From: Muribaculaceae bacterium Isolate-036 (Harlan)
Lineage (GTDB): Bacteria > Bacteroidota > Bacteroidia > Bacteroidales > Muribaculaceae
Length of the DNA: 64,000 nucleotides
Assembly: GCA_003833075.1 (NCBI GenBank)
Contig: RIAY01000001.1
Coordinates: 62,001-126,000, forward strand
Direction: 5' to 3'
In this document: piece after piece, positions 7,716-17,454 of the stretch
How the letters are laid out: every line of letters begins with the position of its first letter
How positions within the stretch are numbered: position 1 is the first letter of the stretch
The notes under the pieces: generated by a model
What the model was told of the DNA's origin: nothing
Seen by the model: only the letters and a program-made list of their open reading frames with translations
Database searches by the model: none
Position numbers and translations under genes: made by a program

Positions 7716-9701
7716 ATGAGAAAAGAGTTTCTTTATGGCACGTTGGCTTTAGGACTGGTATTCACCGCCTGTAAGTCTGACGACCTGACAATTGAGGAAA
7801 ACAACGGTAACGGTGTTGCCGAGACTGCCCAGACCCTCTACGTCAAGATGGCGATCAAGGGTGGCAACCAGGCAGGCACCCGTGCCGGAACCGACGGCAA
7901 CCCTGTGGAAGGTACCGTAGACTTCGACAAGGGTGAAGGCGAATCTGAAGTTCAGAACGCGTATTTCGTATTCTACGACAACAACGGTAATGTTGTCGGC
8001 GACTATGTCCAGGTTGATCTTAAGAACCCGACTACGGCACCTACTCCCGACGGCATCGTCGAGAGTTATTATGAATCGGTGGTGTCGGTAGGAATTCGGA
8101 AGGGTGAGAACAATCCCACTCAGGTGGTCTGCTACATCAACCCCACTACTCCGGTTGACCTTACAAAACCGCTTTACGAAATTCAGACTGTGACTCGTAA
8201 GGCTGTGACACGCACAGACGGCAACACAACCTTGTTCCCCATGAGTAATTCAGTCTATTATGGCAGTAATGACGGCGAGATAGCACCGACTATCGCAGTG
8301 CCGATCAACGCCGACCAGCTTTTCGACTCTAAAGATGCAGCTCTTGCAGCTACAGACAAGACTATCGAGGTTTTTGTTGAGCGTTATGCCGCCAAGCTTG
8401 CATTCTCTCATAAGGATGTAAACCCCTTTACAACAACGTCTACAGTATATGCAACCGACGGAACATCCACAGATCCCGAGGTAGTTCTGACATTCGTTCC
8501 CGAAAGATGGGCGCTCAATGCAGAGGCTAAGGAGACTTTTGTCATCAAGTCTTTCCGTATGCCCAATGCGGCTGGCGGCATCATGACCGACAACTATACA
8601 TGGGCAGCTGCAAATGAAGTTATCAACAAAAACAGCGGCAACTGGGTATGGAACAATCCCGCCTATCACCGTTCTTACTGGGCTTGTTCTCCCGCATATT
8701 TCACTGCTAAATATCCCGAGGTTGCATCTGATGTAGATCCTGCCGTTCTTCATCAGAAATATTACTCTTATGCTGAGCTTGAGAATGGCACAGCAGGTTT
8801 CGACGCCGACAACAAAACTCCCCAGTATTTCAAAGAGACAACAGTGGGTCGCAAGGCTCTTGATTCAGAGAACCCGCAGGCTGCTGTGGCTTCAGTTATC
8901 CTCGTAGGTCACTATGAGCTTACAGTTGCCGGCGGCGACGCTGTGAAGAGCGCTTTCTACACTTATTCAAGAGGCAAATCCACCGAAAAGCCCGGTGTTT
9001 ACTTCCCCGCTCAGACCGGTACCGCCAACAGCACCGTGGCAGGTGGCGGCAGCATGATGATGCGCTTCCTTCAGGAGCTTACCTGTCTTTACAAGCGGGA
9101 GGGCGAAGTCTACACACGTTTCAACCCCAACAATGCGGCTGACCTTGCCACACTCGTTGGTGCACTTGAGATCAAGCGTCCGGATGCAGATGTTATCGGC
9201 GAGATGAAAGTTCCTTCACGTTATCTCACACTCCAGCTTACCGGCACAGGTTTTGACAATATTTATGTAGCGAACGGCGATGGTTACAAGGCAATCGGTG
9301 ACGGTGAGAACAAGATTTCACAGACTGAGGCAAACCAGGTGATCATGCAGCAGGTTCAGTTCTGCAACTACTATGCTTCAACTGAGGATGCTACAAATGC
9401 AAACGCAGGCGGAAAGGCATATTTCAACATCCCGGTTCTTCACTACGGATGGTATCGCGCAAGCAACGGGCATACCGCGACATCCAAGATCGACTGGAGC
9501 AACCTTCAGGTCGGTGACCTCGGTATTGTCCGCAACCACTCTTACAGCGTGAATGTTACAGCCATCAATGGTCTTGGCACAGCCATCAGCGACTATGAAG
9601 CTCCCATTGTTCCTCCGGCAGACACAAAAGAGCAGTATGTGTCTTACAAGGTCAACATCCTCAAGTGGGCTGTTGTTCCCGCGCAGAATGTAGAGCTTTA
9701 A
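7716..9701 (+). CDS. Major fimbrillin, Mfa1/FimA family (type V pilus shaft)
   Basis: A 661-residue lipoprotein precursor: signal peptide and lipobox VFTAC, so Cys19 would be lipidated. After the first strand comes AGTRAG with Arg56, the position at which type V pilins are cut by an Arg-specific protease to release the polymerising form. The C-terminal strand (YKVNILKWAVVPAQNVEL) has the alternating hydrophobic pattern of the donor strand that fills the groove of the neighbouring subunit. It has the Thr/Ala/Asn-rich composition of fimbrillins and is the first structural subunit in the locus. A GC-rich hairpin follows at 9732, which could lower read-through to the anchor and tip genes. Confidence 0.87.
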   Translation: MRKEFLYGTLALGLVFTACKSDDLTIEENNGNGVAETAQTLYVKMAIKGGNQAGTRAGTDGNPVEGTVDFDKGEGESEVQNAYFVFYDNNGNVVGDYVQVDLKNPTTAPTPDGIVESYYESVVSVGIRKGENNPTQVVCYINPTTPVDLTKPLYEIQTVTRKAVTRTDGNTTLFPMSNSVYYGSNDGEIAPTIAVPINADQLFDSKDAALAATDKTIEVFVERYAAKLAFSHKDVNPFTTTSTVYATDGTSTDPEVVLTFVPERWALNAEAKETFVIKSFRMPNAAGGIMTDNYTWAAANEVINKNSGNWVWNNPAYHRSYWACSPAYFTAKYPEVASDVDPAVLHQKYYSYAELENGTAGFDADNKTPQYFKETTVGRKALDSENPQAAVASVILVGHYELTVAGGDAVKSAFYTYSRGKSTEKPGVYFPAQTGTANSTVAGGGSMMMRFLQELTCLYKREGEVYTRFNPNNAADLATLVGALEIKRPDADVIGEMKVPSRYLTLQLTGTGFDNIYVANGDGYKAIGDGENKISQTEANQVIMQQVQFCNYYASTEDATNANAGGKAYFNIPVLHYGWYRASNGHTATSKIDWSNLQVGDLGIVRNHSYSVNVTAINGLGTAISDYEAPIVPPADTKEQYVSYKVNILKWAVVPAQNVEL

Positions 9702-9731
9702 TACTCAAAGGTTCTAATCCATATCAATACA

Positions 9732-9758
9732 GGGCGGCGGTGCCTGACCGCCCCGCCG
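9732..9758 (+). other. GC-rich hairpin between shaft and anchor genes
   Basis: GGCGGT pairs with ACCGCC around loop GCCTG, and the outer GGC pairs with GCC across a two-base bulge. No T tract follows. It may act as a partial terminator or an mRNA stability element that favours shaft expression over the downstream genes. Confidence 0.4.
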
Positions 9759-9825
9759 CTCACCGGAGGCTTCGCAGGCGCACTGCGCGCCGCAAGCCAT
9801 GAAACAAGTAATCAATTAAACGACA

Positions 9826-10848
9826 ATGCATATCAGGAAATTCAGAAACAAGCTCGTTATCGGCGCGGCGTCACTGCTCGCCATGATGACTGCCGGCTGC
9901 TCTATGGTGACCGACGCTCCGGAGGCTTGCCCCGCGCAGCTCCGCGTGAGGTTTGTCTACGATTACAACATCAAGTTTGCCGATGCTTTCGCCCACGAGG
10001 TGAAGTCGGTGTGCGTCTGGGCGTTCGACTCCGACGGCAGGCTTGTCTGGAGCGACAACGTCTCGGGGCCTCAGCTCTCGACCGGCGATTTCTATATCGA
10101 CACACCCCTCACCGAAGGTAAATACGACTTCGTGAGCTGGTGCGGACTCGAGGGCAACAGCGATTTCAGTCTCGCCACATACACACCCTCTTCGAAAGAG
10201 GAGCTGGAGGTGAAGCTCAACACTCTTGCCGAGAATGGCGAGAATGTATCGAAAAGTCATATCCCCGGTTTATATCACGGATATGTAAGCAATGTCGAAT
10301 ACAAGGTAGATCCCTTCGCACCCTCTTTCAAGACAGTGACAATCCCGCTGATGAAAGACACCAAGGATATCCGCGTGATGCTCCAGCATCTCGATGGCAG
10401 CGAGATCGACAACAAGGATTTCAGTTGCACGATCACTACAGATGATGCCAACCTTGCCTGGAACAACGCCTTGCTTCCCTCGCCGGTGGTGACATACAGC
10501 CCGTGGAACATCCGCTACGGTCAGACAGCAGCCCCCGGTGTCAGAACGATGACAACGGTATCCTCGCTGCTCTTTGACATGTCAACATCGCGTCTCTCCA
10601 CAGAGCGCGACGCCACACTGACGATACACCGCAACTGGGATGACCGCGACATAATCCGCATCAATCTCATAGACTATCTCCTGCTGGTAAAGGGTCATTA
10701 CGGCGACATGTCTGATCAGGAATATCTCGACCGTCAGGACGACTATTCCATGGTGTTCTTCATCGACCAGAACAGCAACTGGTATGCGGCAGGCGGCATA
10801 TTCATCAACAACTGGGCTGTGGTTCCCCCGCAGCATAACGAAATGTAA
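9826..10848 (+). CDS. FimB/Mfa2 family fimbrial anchor lipoprotein
   Basis: A 340-residue lipoprotein (signal and lipobox MMTAGC) with the family's typical opening CPAQLRVRFVYDYNIKFADA and VKSVCVWAFDSDGRLVW. FimB/Mfa2 proteins stay lipidated in the outer membrane, anchor the pilus and limit its length. Unlike the other four pilus lipoproteins here, it has no TRA/TRS motif near the N-terminus, which agrees with it not being cleaved. The C-terminus (IFINNWAVVPPQHNEM) resembles the donor-strand end of the shaft protein. It is followed after 24 bp by the next pilus gene. Confidence 0.88.
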   Translation: MHIRKFRNKLVIGAASLLAMMTAGCSMVTDAPEACPAQLRVRFVYDYNIKFADAFAHEVKSVCVWAFDSDGRLVWSDNVSGPQLSTGDFYIDTPLTEGKYDFVSWCGLEGNSDFSLATYTPSSKEELEVKLNTLAENGENVSKSHIPGLYHGYVSNVEYKVDPFAPSFKTVTIPLMKDTKDIRVMLQHLDGSEIDNKDFSCTITTDDANLAWNNALLPSPVVTYSPWNIRYGQTAAPGVRTMTTVSSLLFDMSTSRLSTERDATLTIHRNWDDRDIIRINLIDYLLLVKGHYGDMSDQEYLDRQDDYSMVFFIDQNSNWYAAGGIFINNWAVVPPQHNEM

Positions 10849-10872
10849 AATCAATTGAAACAGCAATTGAAC

Positions 10873-12660
10873 ATGATATTCAGAGGAAAGATATATAAGA
10901 TTCTGTCGGCGATGGCTATTGCTATGGTTGTGACGGGATGTTCCTATGTCGAGGATCCGGGCAATCCTTGCCCGAAGCCGGATATGGGGAGTGACGGCAA
11001 CGTCCATCTCAATTTCATGATGACCTCAGATGCAAAGCTGGTCAACGGAACACGCTCCGATGACCAGAACCATCCCGAGACCGGGTCTGATCTTGATTTG
11101 GAAGAGACTATCAATACCAATGACTTTGCTTTTTATATATTTCTCGGAAAGGCGGCAGATGGTGTTATTGACTGGGATAATGCCCCTCTGTTATATGCCA
11201 ACTACGACATAAATCACTCTACGGATCCTTATACAATGATAACCGGCAGTGGCGGCAGTTATAATGTCACGGTCACTCTCCCTACACCCACATTCGAGAA
11301 AATTCTTGGCAGAAGCCTTGATCCTGAGAGTTATGAGGCTGTTAATTTCCGTATAGTCCTGCTTGCAAATTCAACCGGCGGTTATGGGTCCGGAATCACA
11401 AATTACGAGAAGATAGAAGCAATTCCTGCTGAAACCACATATGGCGAAGTGATCGCGGCTTCGGAAAAGATCTATATGGAGAGTTCGTCAATACATGAGG
11501 CTTCCTTTGACAATCTCGGCGATACGTCAGATGGTGTTATTAAAGGTTACATTCCGATGTATGGGAATATTTTCACCCCGGTAACGGAGAAAGATTTATG
11601 CAGCAGTCGTCCGTTCGATGGTATTTTTCTCGGGAATGTCTTCATGTTGCGCTCGTTTGCAAAAGTTCGTATACATGACAATATCCGGGAAAAAAAGGAT
11701 GAGTTCCCGAGACTTCATTCGGCAATCCTTACGTATACGACACCGAACGCATATATGCTTCCTGCAGATGCCGCCTCTTATTTAAATGGCACACAGGTTC
11801 ATGCGATGCGGGAATGCAAGGAGAATTCATGGAACATCGCTTATGGCGGCGAGACCTCCCTGCAGTTGCCGTTTATTTCAGGCAAACGCAAGATTCTTAT
11901 AGGTTATCTGCCTGAGCAAGCAATCGGAACCGAGATGCCGAATCTCGAGATTCGTATACAGATTTCCCCCTTTGATGCCGCTGAATCAGTGACCGGAGGC
12001 GACAGGCTCACATATAAGCCTAACGGACAGGAAGATCTTGAAAAGCATACCCGCAAGTTCATCGTGCCGATGAGCGGCTACAAGGGCACTGCGTTTACCT
12101 GGGGCAGTCAGATTCTGAGAAATCATATCTATGACCTCAACGTGGATTTCAAGGATGGTACGGAGCTGACTTTGGCAGCGAACGTAAAGGACTGGGACCA
12201 GACGCGTCTGGAACTCGATTTCCAGCAGAATCCTATGGTGCCGCAGCCTGTGCGTTGGACTGACGGTACCTACGCGAGTGTGAACGCGGCTCAGGGGCAG
12301 ATTTTCCTCAAGCCGTGGGACAGCGAGTCCAACCGCGTGGCGGCGGAATGCACATTCGAGATCTCCGCGCCTAAAGGCGCGAGGTGGACCGCATATCTGA
12401 TTCCCGCCGGAGGAACGCCCGGTTCGTTCATGTTCAAGGTGGGCAGTGACGCGGAGGGAGACCTCCTCGAAGAGACTGTCAGCGGTAATACCGGCACTCC
12501 GGCACATCTGCATATAGTAAGTGTTGATCCGAATCCGACACAGAACAATTCGGCTATACTGCAGGTGATAGTGGGCATGGACGGAGGCACCCGCTTCATG
12601 GAGGCGCCAGTTGCCGGCGGTACAGTGAAAAACTGGACAATCAATCAGGCAAGACAGTAA
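10873..12660 (+). CDS. Pilus accessory/tip lipoprotein (fimbrillin-like)
   Basis: A 595-residue lipoprotein precursor. The frame opens with a TTG at 10855, but the ATG at 10873 gives a clean signal peptide ending VVTGC and is preferred. An NGTRSD motif (Arg61) occupies the place where the shaft protein has AGTRAG, so the same protease processing is likely. The middle is a long fimbrillin-like beta-rich region. After the NVKDWDQTRLELDF strand comes a C-terminal domain of about 140 residues beginning VRWTDGTYASVNAAQGQ and ending VKNWTINQARQ. Its position after the anchor gene suggests a minor subunit of the tip complex, like FimC-E or Mfa3-5. The specific role is not recognisable. Confidence 0.72.
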   Translation: MIFRGKIYKILSAMAIAMVVTGCSYVEDPGNPCPKPDMGSDGNVHLNFMMTSDAKLVNGTRSDDQNHPETGSDLDLEETINTNDFAFYIFLGKAADGVIDWDNAPLLYANYDINHSTDPYTMITGSGGSYNVTVTLPTPTFEKILGRSLDPESYEAVNFRIVLLANSTGGYGSGITNYEKIEAIPAETTYGEVIAASEKIYMESSSIHEASFDNLGDTSDGVIKGYIPMYGNIFTPVTEKDLCSSRPFDGIFLGNVFMLRSFAKVRIHDNIREKKDEFPRLHSAILTYTTPNAYMLPADAASYLNGTQVHAMRECKENSWNIAYGGETSLQLPFISGKRKILIGYLPEQAIGTEMPNLEIRIQISPFDAAESVTGGDRLTYKPNGQEDLEKHTRKFIVPMSGYKGTAFTWGSQILRNHIYDLNVDFKDGTELTLAANVKDWDQTRLELDFQQNPMVPQPVRWTDGTYASVNAAQGQIFLKPWDSESNRVAAECTFEISAPKGARWTAYLIPAGGTPGSFMFKVGSDAEGDLLEETVSGNTGTPAHLHIVSVDPNPTQNNSAILQVIVGMDGGTRFMEAPVAGGTVKNWTINQARQ

Positions 12661-12678
12661 GAACTTTGACTTCAAAAC

Positions 12679-12707
12679 TTCACGTTCCCTCCCCGGGGGA
12701 AAGTGAA
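12679..12707 (+). other. Intra-operon hairpin between pilus accessory genes
   Basis: TTCAC-G-TTCCC pairs with GGGAA-A-GTGAA around a GC-rich 7-base loop, with one internal mismatch. It lies between two pilus lipoprotein genes and lacks a T tract, so it may be an attenuator or stability hairpin. Confidence 0.4.
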
Positions 12708-12722
12708 TATAGATAAAGAGAA

Positions 12723-15233
12723 ATGAGATTAATAAATTTCAAAAATATAGTTTTCGGCTTCCTCTCTTCCGCAATGCTTTGCGGAGGATGCTCGGATGCC
12801 ATGGAAGACATTATTGACGCGCCATCTGAAAGCCTGACCTTGCGTTTTTACAGCGCAGGGGCAGGCACGCGCGCCGATATCGAGTCATCGGATGCAAGTC
12901 TTAACGAAAACCTCATATCCAATCTTGCGGTGGCGTTTTATCCGTCGGCTGCTTCCGACAGTAAGAATGCCGTTAAATTCAACCTCTTCAAGAATCTCGG
13001 TGCTACAGGCAAGGTGGAGCGTAAGATAATCATATCCGACGAGGAGGTGACTCTTCTCTTTGGCGGTACGGAGACCTCCGGCGCGACCTGCCGCGTCTAC
13101 GCTCTCGCCAACCTTTCGGATGAAGAGATCGCCACACTTGGCAAGACTCCCACGGTAGCAGCTATGAAAGAGCTTCGTGTGTCTTCGGAGTTCGACACGC
13201 AGCAGGTCCAGGAGTCGTTTGTGATGAGCGGCGACGCCACTGTGACCTACAATATTGACGCCTCCGGCAAAAAAACAGCCGTAGGAAATGTGCAGCTTGT
13301 GCGTTCCGCCGCCAAGATAACACTCAATATCAAGCTTCCGGAGAGTTATAAAGATCCCGGCACCGGAAATATATGGGAACCTATCGCTTCCCCGGCTACC
13401 GGCGCGATGAGAGTATTGCTTAACAACGGAGTGAAGAATTCGAGAGTTTTGGTTCCGCAGGAAGGTTATGATTTTAAGGATGAGGACTACTTCAACATCA
13501 CTACCGCCGACGCCACCTATGGCTTCGTTGACAACAGAGTCAACAACAGCGAGTATCCCAACAAGCAGAAAGTGCCGTTCTATACCTATCCCAACCGTTG
13601 GGAGAACACTCCCGGCGAGCGTCACCGCACGGCGCTGACACTCATTGTGCCCTGGCACAACACCACTACAGACACCTATCAGACATTCTATTACCGTGTG
13701 CCGGTAACGCCTGCCGAGATGCCCGGGCTGGTGTCAAACCACAGTTATCAGATCGACCTGAACGTCGGCATGCTCGGCTCCGCGATGCCCGAGACACCGG
13801 TTGAGATAACCGGCAACTACCGCGTAGTCGACTGGGCACGCGAAACCATCGATGTCAACATCAAGGACTACCGCTACCTCGTGGTCAGCCCCACAACCTA
13901 CCGCATGGACAACGCCGAAGATTTCACGCTCAACTTCTATTCCTCCCATCCGGTGGAAGTGGATGACATAACCATGACATACCAGCGGTTCTCGTATATT
14001 ACAGAGACAGGAAATTCTGAAATGGGGACTGTTGTGTATTTCCCCACATCCAAAGAGGTGATAGACCGTTCTGTAACGCCGGATGGAATCAAGATGGTGG
14101 AATACAGCGAGAACATAACCACAGCACCCAATTCAAAACAGTATAGTTTCAGCCTTAAGCATAAGCTTGAGGTGTGGACACCGCTGGATAAAGATGGTAT
14201 AATTGTACCCCAGACGGGATACCGAAACCTTTCCGATACGACAAATATTCAGAATTCCATACAAAAATATCTTAGAAGCGATTCACCGGAACCTGCTTAT
14301 TCACCGTATACATTCAAGGTGACACTGCGCCATAAGGATAATCCGGAATTCAAGGCATCCTTTACAGTCGTTCAATATCCTGCAATGTATATTCAGGCTG
14401 ACAAGAATCCGGGAGGGGAATATAGGACAAGTCCTTTAAGTTCTTCAAGTTTTGGATATGTTTTTGTAAATCCAGAATATACCCCTGCGGGACGGTTCAT
14501 TCCGGCATATTGGACAAATAGTTCCGACTTAGGAGGTGTTCATGGTATAACAAGCAATGCAACTAATAAAAACCCTAATATGTATGTCATAAATCTAACG
14601 GCATTATCCGGTAATTATGAAAGTTATATAATAGGTGACCCACGTGCTCTAAATGTGAATAATAATCTTGTTGGAAATCCCGGACAACTTACTGCTGTAG
14701 CTTCCCCGACGATACAAGACTGGGCAGTAGAAGCTGAAGCTTTATACAACGAGTCTAATCAGAAACGTAGACTTCAATGGTATTATCCAACTCAGGAAGG
14801 GAGTTCAACAAGAAATATGATTGCTCCGAAAATTAGAGTTGCATCTTCATATGGTGTTTGTAATAATGGGACTTCGACTCAGAATCTCCGAAGAAGATGT
14901 GCAAGTTATCAGGAGCAAGGTTTTCCGGCTGGAAGATGGCGTGTTCCTACATACAGTGAAGTGGAATTTATTGTAAAGCTGTCTACAAAAGGAATTATAC
15001 CATTATTATTTACAAAAGGTGCTACATATCTAACTGCTCAAGGTTTTGTCAGAGTAGAAGATGATGATAAAGGATCCATTGCATTATTGACAAATACAAC
15101 TTCTGGATCAGTCCGTGCCGTCTATGATGAATGGTATTGGGAGAAAGAGACGAACTATGTGCTGCAGAACAATTCAAGCGGAGGCTATGACTTCACTTGG
15201 GGTGACATGCCGATGCGGAATCCTCAGAACTGA
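12723..15233 (+). CDS. Large pilus tip lipoprotein, DUF4906-like, with variant C-terminal module
   Basis: An 836-residue lipoprotein precursor (lipobox LCGGC). The GAGTRAD motif puts the likely processing Arg at residue 50. Fimbrillin-like beta domains fill the first two-thirds (for example HSYQIDLNVGMLG and NYRVVDWARETIDVNIKDYR), then a region resembling DUF4906 proteins. Residues of about 565-800 are encoded by markedly A+T-rich DNA (about 14420-15115) and include GRWRVPTYSEVEFIVKLS, which resembles the fold found in FISUMP/DUF1566 and sulfatase-modifying-like domains. The normal composition returns for the last 40 codons. This pattern suggests a replaceable adhesin module at the pilus tip. 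The next gene follows within 36 bp. Confidence 0.72.
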   Translation: MRLINFKNIVFGFLSSAMLCGGCSDAMEDIIDAPSESLTLRFYSAGAGTRADIESSDASLNENLISNLAVAFYPSAASDSKNAVKFNLFKNLGATGKVERKIIISDEEVTLLFGGTETSGATCRVYALANLSDEEIATLGKTPTVAAMKELRVSSEFDTQQVQESFVMSGDATVTYNIDASGKKTAVGNVQLVRSAAKITLNIKLPESYKDPGTGNIWEPIASPATGAMRVLLNNGVKNSRVLVPQEGYDFKDEDYFNITTADATYGFVDNRVNNSEYPNKQKVPFYTYPNRWENTPGERHRTALTLIVPWHNTTTDTYQTFYYRVPVTPAEMPGLVSNHSYQIDLNVGMLGSAMPETPVEITGNYRVVDWARETIDVNIKDYRYLVVSPTTYRMDNAEDFTLNFYSSHPVEVDDITMTYQRFSYITETGNSEMGTVVYFPTSKEVIDRSVTPDGIKMVEYSENITTAPNSKQYSFSLKHKLEVWTPLDKDGIIVPQTGYRNLSDTTNIQNSIQKYLRSDSPEPAYSPYTFKVTLRHKDNPEFKASFTVVQYPAMYIQADKNPGGEYRTSPLSSSSFGYVFVNPEYTPAGRFIPAYWTNSSDLGGVHGITSNATNKNPNMYVINLTALSGNYESYIIGDPRALNVNNNLVGNPGQLTAVASPTIQDWAVEAEALYNESNQKRRLQWYYPTQEGSSTRNMIAPKIRVASSYGVCNNGTSTQNLRRRCASYQEQGFPAGRWRVPTYSEVEFIVKLSTKGIIPLLFTKGATYLTAQGFVRVEDDDKGSIALLTNTTSGSVRAVYDEWYWEKETNYVLQNNSSGGYDFTWGDMPMRNPQN

Positions 15234-15268
15234 TATTGAATATTGTTTTTTCGGAAGAAGATAAGAAG

Positions 15269-17302
15269 ATGATAAAAAGACTGACTACATATATCGCGGT
15301 TGCGGCTTCGCTGGCGCTTGGAGCGTGCTCGGAGGAGACCCTGCGCCCGGATGTGCCGGATGCCGGCGGGGGAGAGGGAGTGCGAGTGAGCATAGCCATC
15401 CCTGACATGCCCAGACTTGCCACCCGTGCGTTTGGTGACACACCCGCCGCCGATCTCAAACTTACCGTGTTTGAATTCGAGATGGGCTCAGACCCTACGA
15501 ATATATTCCTCACGAAGATATATCAGGCGGAGACGCTGACGCAGACGAATGTGACTAATGGCGCGACCGTAGATTTCAGAATCAATGACCTGCTGATGAC
15601 AGAGAGTCCGCGTGTGCTCCATTTCGTGGTAGCTCCGCAACATCTCGATGCGAGATATGCCTCGGAGGCTGTTGTCTTCTCCAACCTCTCGGTGCGAGAC
15701 AATTCGCAGGCGTACTGGGGACGCGTGGAGTTCCCAAACGGTTACGGAACCGTCGACAAAGACATGAAACCGCAGCTCACCGATGAGGCAAAACAGAAGC
15801 TGACAGGTGTGAACGTATTGCGTAATTTCGCCAAAGTTTCGGTGGAGGTTGCCACTGCTGCGACTTCCAATTTCCAGCTTACAGGTTTCGAATTGGTGAA
15901 TGTGCCGACATCCGGAACAGTCGCACCCTATAATTCGGGCAGACAGAAGTTCCCGCGGATGTTTGATGACGCAGGGACGATGCTCGGTTACCTTGCTGTT
16001 GCCGGCAACGGAAGCGGTCAGCAGGGATACAGCGGCATCATGCCCGCGAACTGCGGCTTCCGTAACCTTGAGGAGAATTTCAGCCCCGTTGCCGACGGCG
16101 GACGCCCCGCATGGTCGACCCGCGACGCATATCTCTACGAGCACCCGTTTGAATCTACACGCCGCACTTACGTGATTCTCCGGGGTAATTACCGCCCCAC
16201 TACAACCGATGCCTGGCAGACATGCTATTACAAGATAGACCTTGTGCGCCTTAACGAAGAGAGCGGCATGACGGAATATTACGACATTCTCCGCAACTAT
16301 GACTTCCACATCAACGTGACGGGTGTCTCTGCACCCGGAGCGTCTACCGCTTCGGAGGCAATCTCTGGCGTGAGCTACAACAATATCTCCGCCGATGTGG
16401 ATGCGCGCGATATGCTCCAGATTTCCGACGGAGCGAATATCGTGGAGGTGAGCAAGACGAATATCATCTTCACCAATACCACGCCTGTCGAGTTCCTTTA
16501 CAGATATTCACCCGTGGGTGGCTTCTCATCGGAGACGACCAACGCGAAACTTCATACCAACGGTCTGAATGCCGGAGACGTGATAGCTTCGGTAACTGCT
16601 CCGGAGGTATACACCGATGCCGACGGCGTAGTGTGGGTGAAGCGGGTGATTACGCCTAAACCGATACCGGAAGCCGGAACAAGGGAGCAGAGTTTTTATG
16701 TGGTGGATGCCGACGGTCTGGGACGCGAGATAAGACTTGTGGCACATGTGCCATACGACTATTCCGATATTGAGGTATATCCCGGCTCGGAAAATGACCG
16801 TCCGACATCGGCTGCCGGACAGGGCACTGTCAGTCCCCTTTCAGGTCAGCCTTTTACAGTCTATTTCAACCTTCCCGCCGGTATGCCCGAGGCGATGTTC
16901 CCTTTGACCTTCATACTCGAGAGCAACCGGCAGAATATGGAGAATAACCCGATTGGAACACTTGTGGTGACTTCCGGTCAGACGGGTTTCCCGACAACGG
17001 AAGTTTATGAAGTGCCGCGAATCAAATACCGCAAGACGGTGAGCTATGCCGAATATCTCTACAAGACCGATGCCAATAATAATCTGATAACGGACGGTGC
17101 GGGGAATTACGTGGAGAATACCGACCATACGGTGCGTTGCCGATTCCGCACCATCAACTCACTTGCCGAACTTCCGGGAGCACCGATGCAGACCGTGACA
17201 TATTTGCTCATCAGCAACGACTATTTCAATTGCACCGGAGAAAATACGCAAGCGGCGGTGCCGACATGGCCGGGAGTCGCGACTTTCACCCGAACCCGCT
17301 GA
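15269..17302 (+). CDS. Pilus accessory/tip lipoprotein
   Basis: A 677-residue lipoprotein precursor. The frame is open from 15236, but the ATG at 15269 gives a standard signal peptide with lipobox LALGAC and is preferred. An ATRAF motif (Arg53) matches the processing motif of the other pilus subunits. The body is beta-rich and fimbrillin-like, with a middle strand NYDFHINVTGVSAPG resembling the usual end of a first fimbrillin domain. The final third (PGSENDRPTSAAGQGTVSPL onward) is a separate beta domain that ends with a Cys-containing tail. It is the last gene of the pilus operon, and a strong hairpin follows. Tip or minor-subunit function is inferred from position. Confidence 0.7.
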   Translation: MIKRLTTYIAVAASLALGACSEETLRPDVPDAGGGEGVRVSIAIPDMPRLATRAFGDTPAADLKLTVFEFEMGSDPTNIFLTKIYQAETLTQTNVTNGATVDFRINDLLMTESPRVLHFVVAPQHLDARYASEAVVFSNLSVRDNSQAYWGRVEFPNGYGTVDKDMKPQLTDEAKQKLTGVNVLRNFAKVSVEVATAATSNFQLTGFELVNVPTSGTVAPYNSGRQKFPRMFDDAGTMLGYLAVAGNGSGQQGYSGIMPANCGFRNLEENFSPVADGGRPAWSTRDAYLYEHPFESTRRTYVILRGNYRPTTTDAWQTCYYKIDLVRLNEESGMTEYYDILRNYDFHINVTGVSAPGASTASEAISGVSYNNISADVDARDMLQISDGANIVEVSKTNIIFTNTTPVEFLYRYSPVGGFSSETTNAKLHTNGLNAGDVIASVTAPEVYTDADGVVWVKRVITPKPIPEAGTREQSFYVVDADGLGREIRLVAHVPYDYSDIEVYPGSENDRPTSAAGQGTVSPLSGQPFTVYFNLPAGMPEAMFPLTFILESNRQNMENNPIGTLVVTSGQTGFPTTEVYEVPRIKYRKTVSYAEYLYKTDANNNLITDGAGNYVENTDHTVRCRFRTINSLAELPGAPMQTVTYLLISNDYFNCTGENTQAAVPTWPGVATFTRTR

Positions 17303-17349
17303 ATCGCCCGATATCTGAAACGATAAAATAACGAAATAATCATTGACAG

Positions 17350-17400
17350 ACCACCCTTCCGTCGGGAATTGAGACGAAAGGGTGGTTGTCGCGTTTTTTC
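17350..17400 (+). terminator. Terminator of the pilus operon
   Basis: ACCACCCTTCCGTC pairs with GACGAAAGGGTGGT (one mismatch), followed by a T6 run at 17394-17399. The T run also overlaps the upstream promoter region of the SulP gene. Confidence 0.75.
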
Positions 17401-17419
17401 GCGGTTGGAATATTTTTTG

Positions 17420-17428
17420 TAATTTTGC
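17420..17428 (+). promoter_or_regulatory. -7 promoter element before the SulP gene
   Basis: TAATTTTGC matches the Bacteroidetes -7 consensus TAnnTTTGC. The expected -33 region overlaps the T run of the preceding terminator. It lies 27 bp before the start codon. Confidence 0.7.
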
Positions 17429-17454
17429 ATCCTCACAGGTAAATACAGAAAGAA

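Noticed and set aside
9732-9758. Full terminator after the shaft gene
   Set aside because: No T tract follows, and the downstream pilus genes need transcription; it is listed only as a hairpin.
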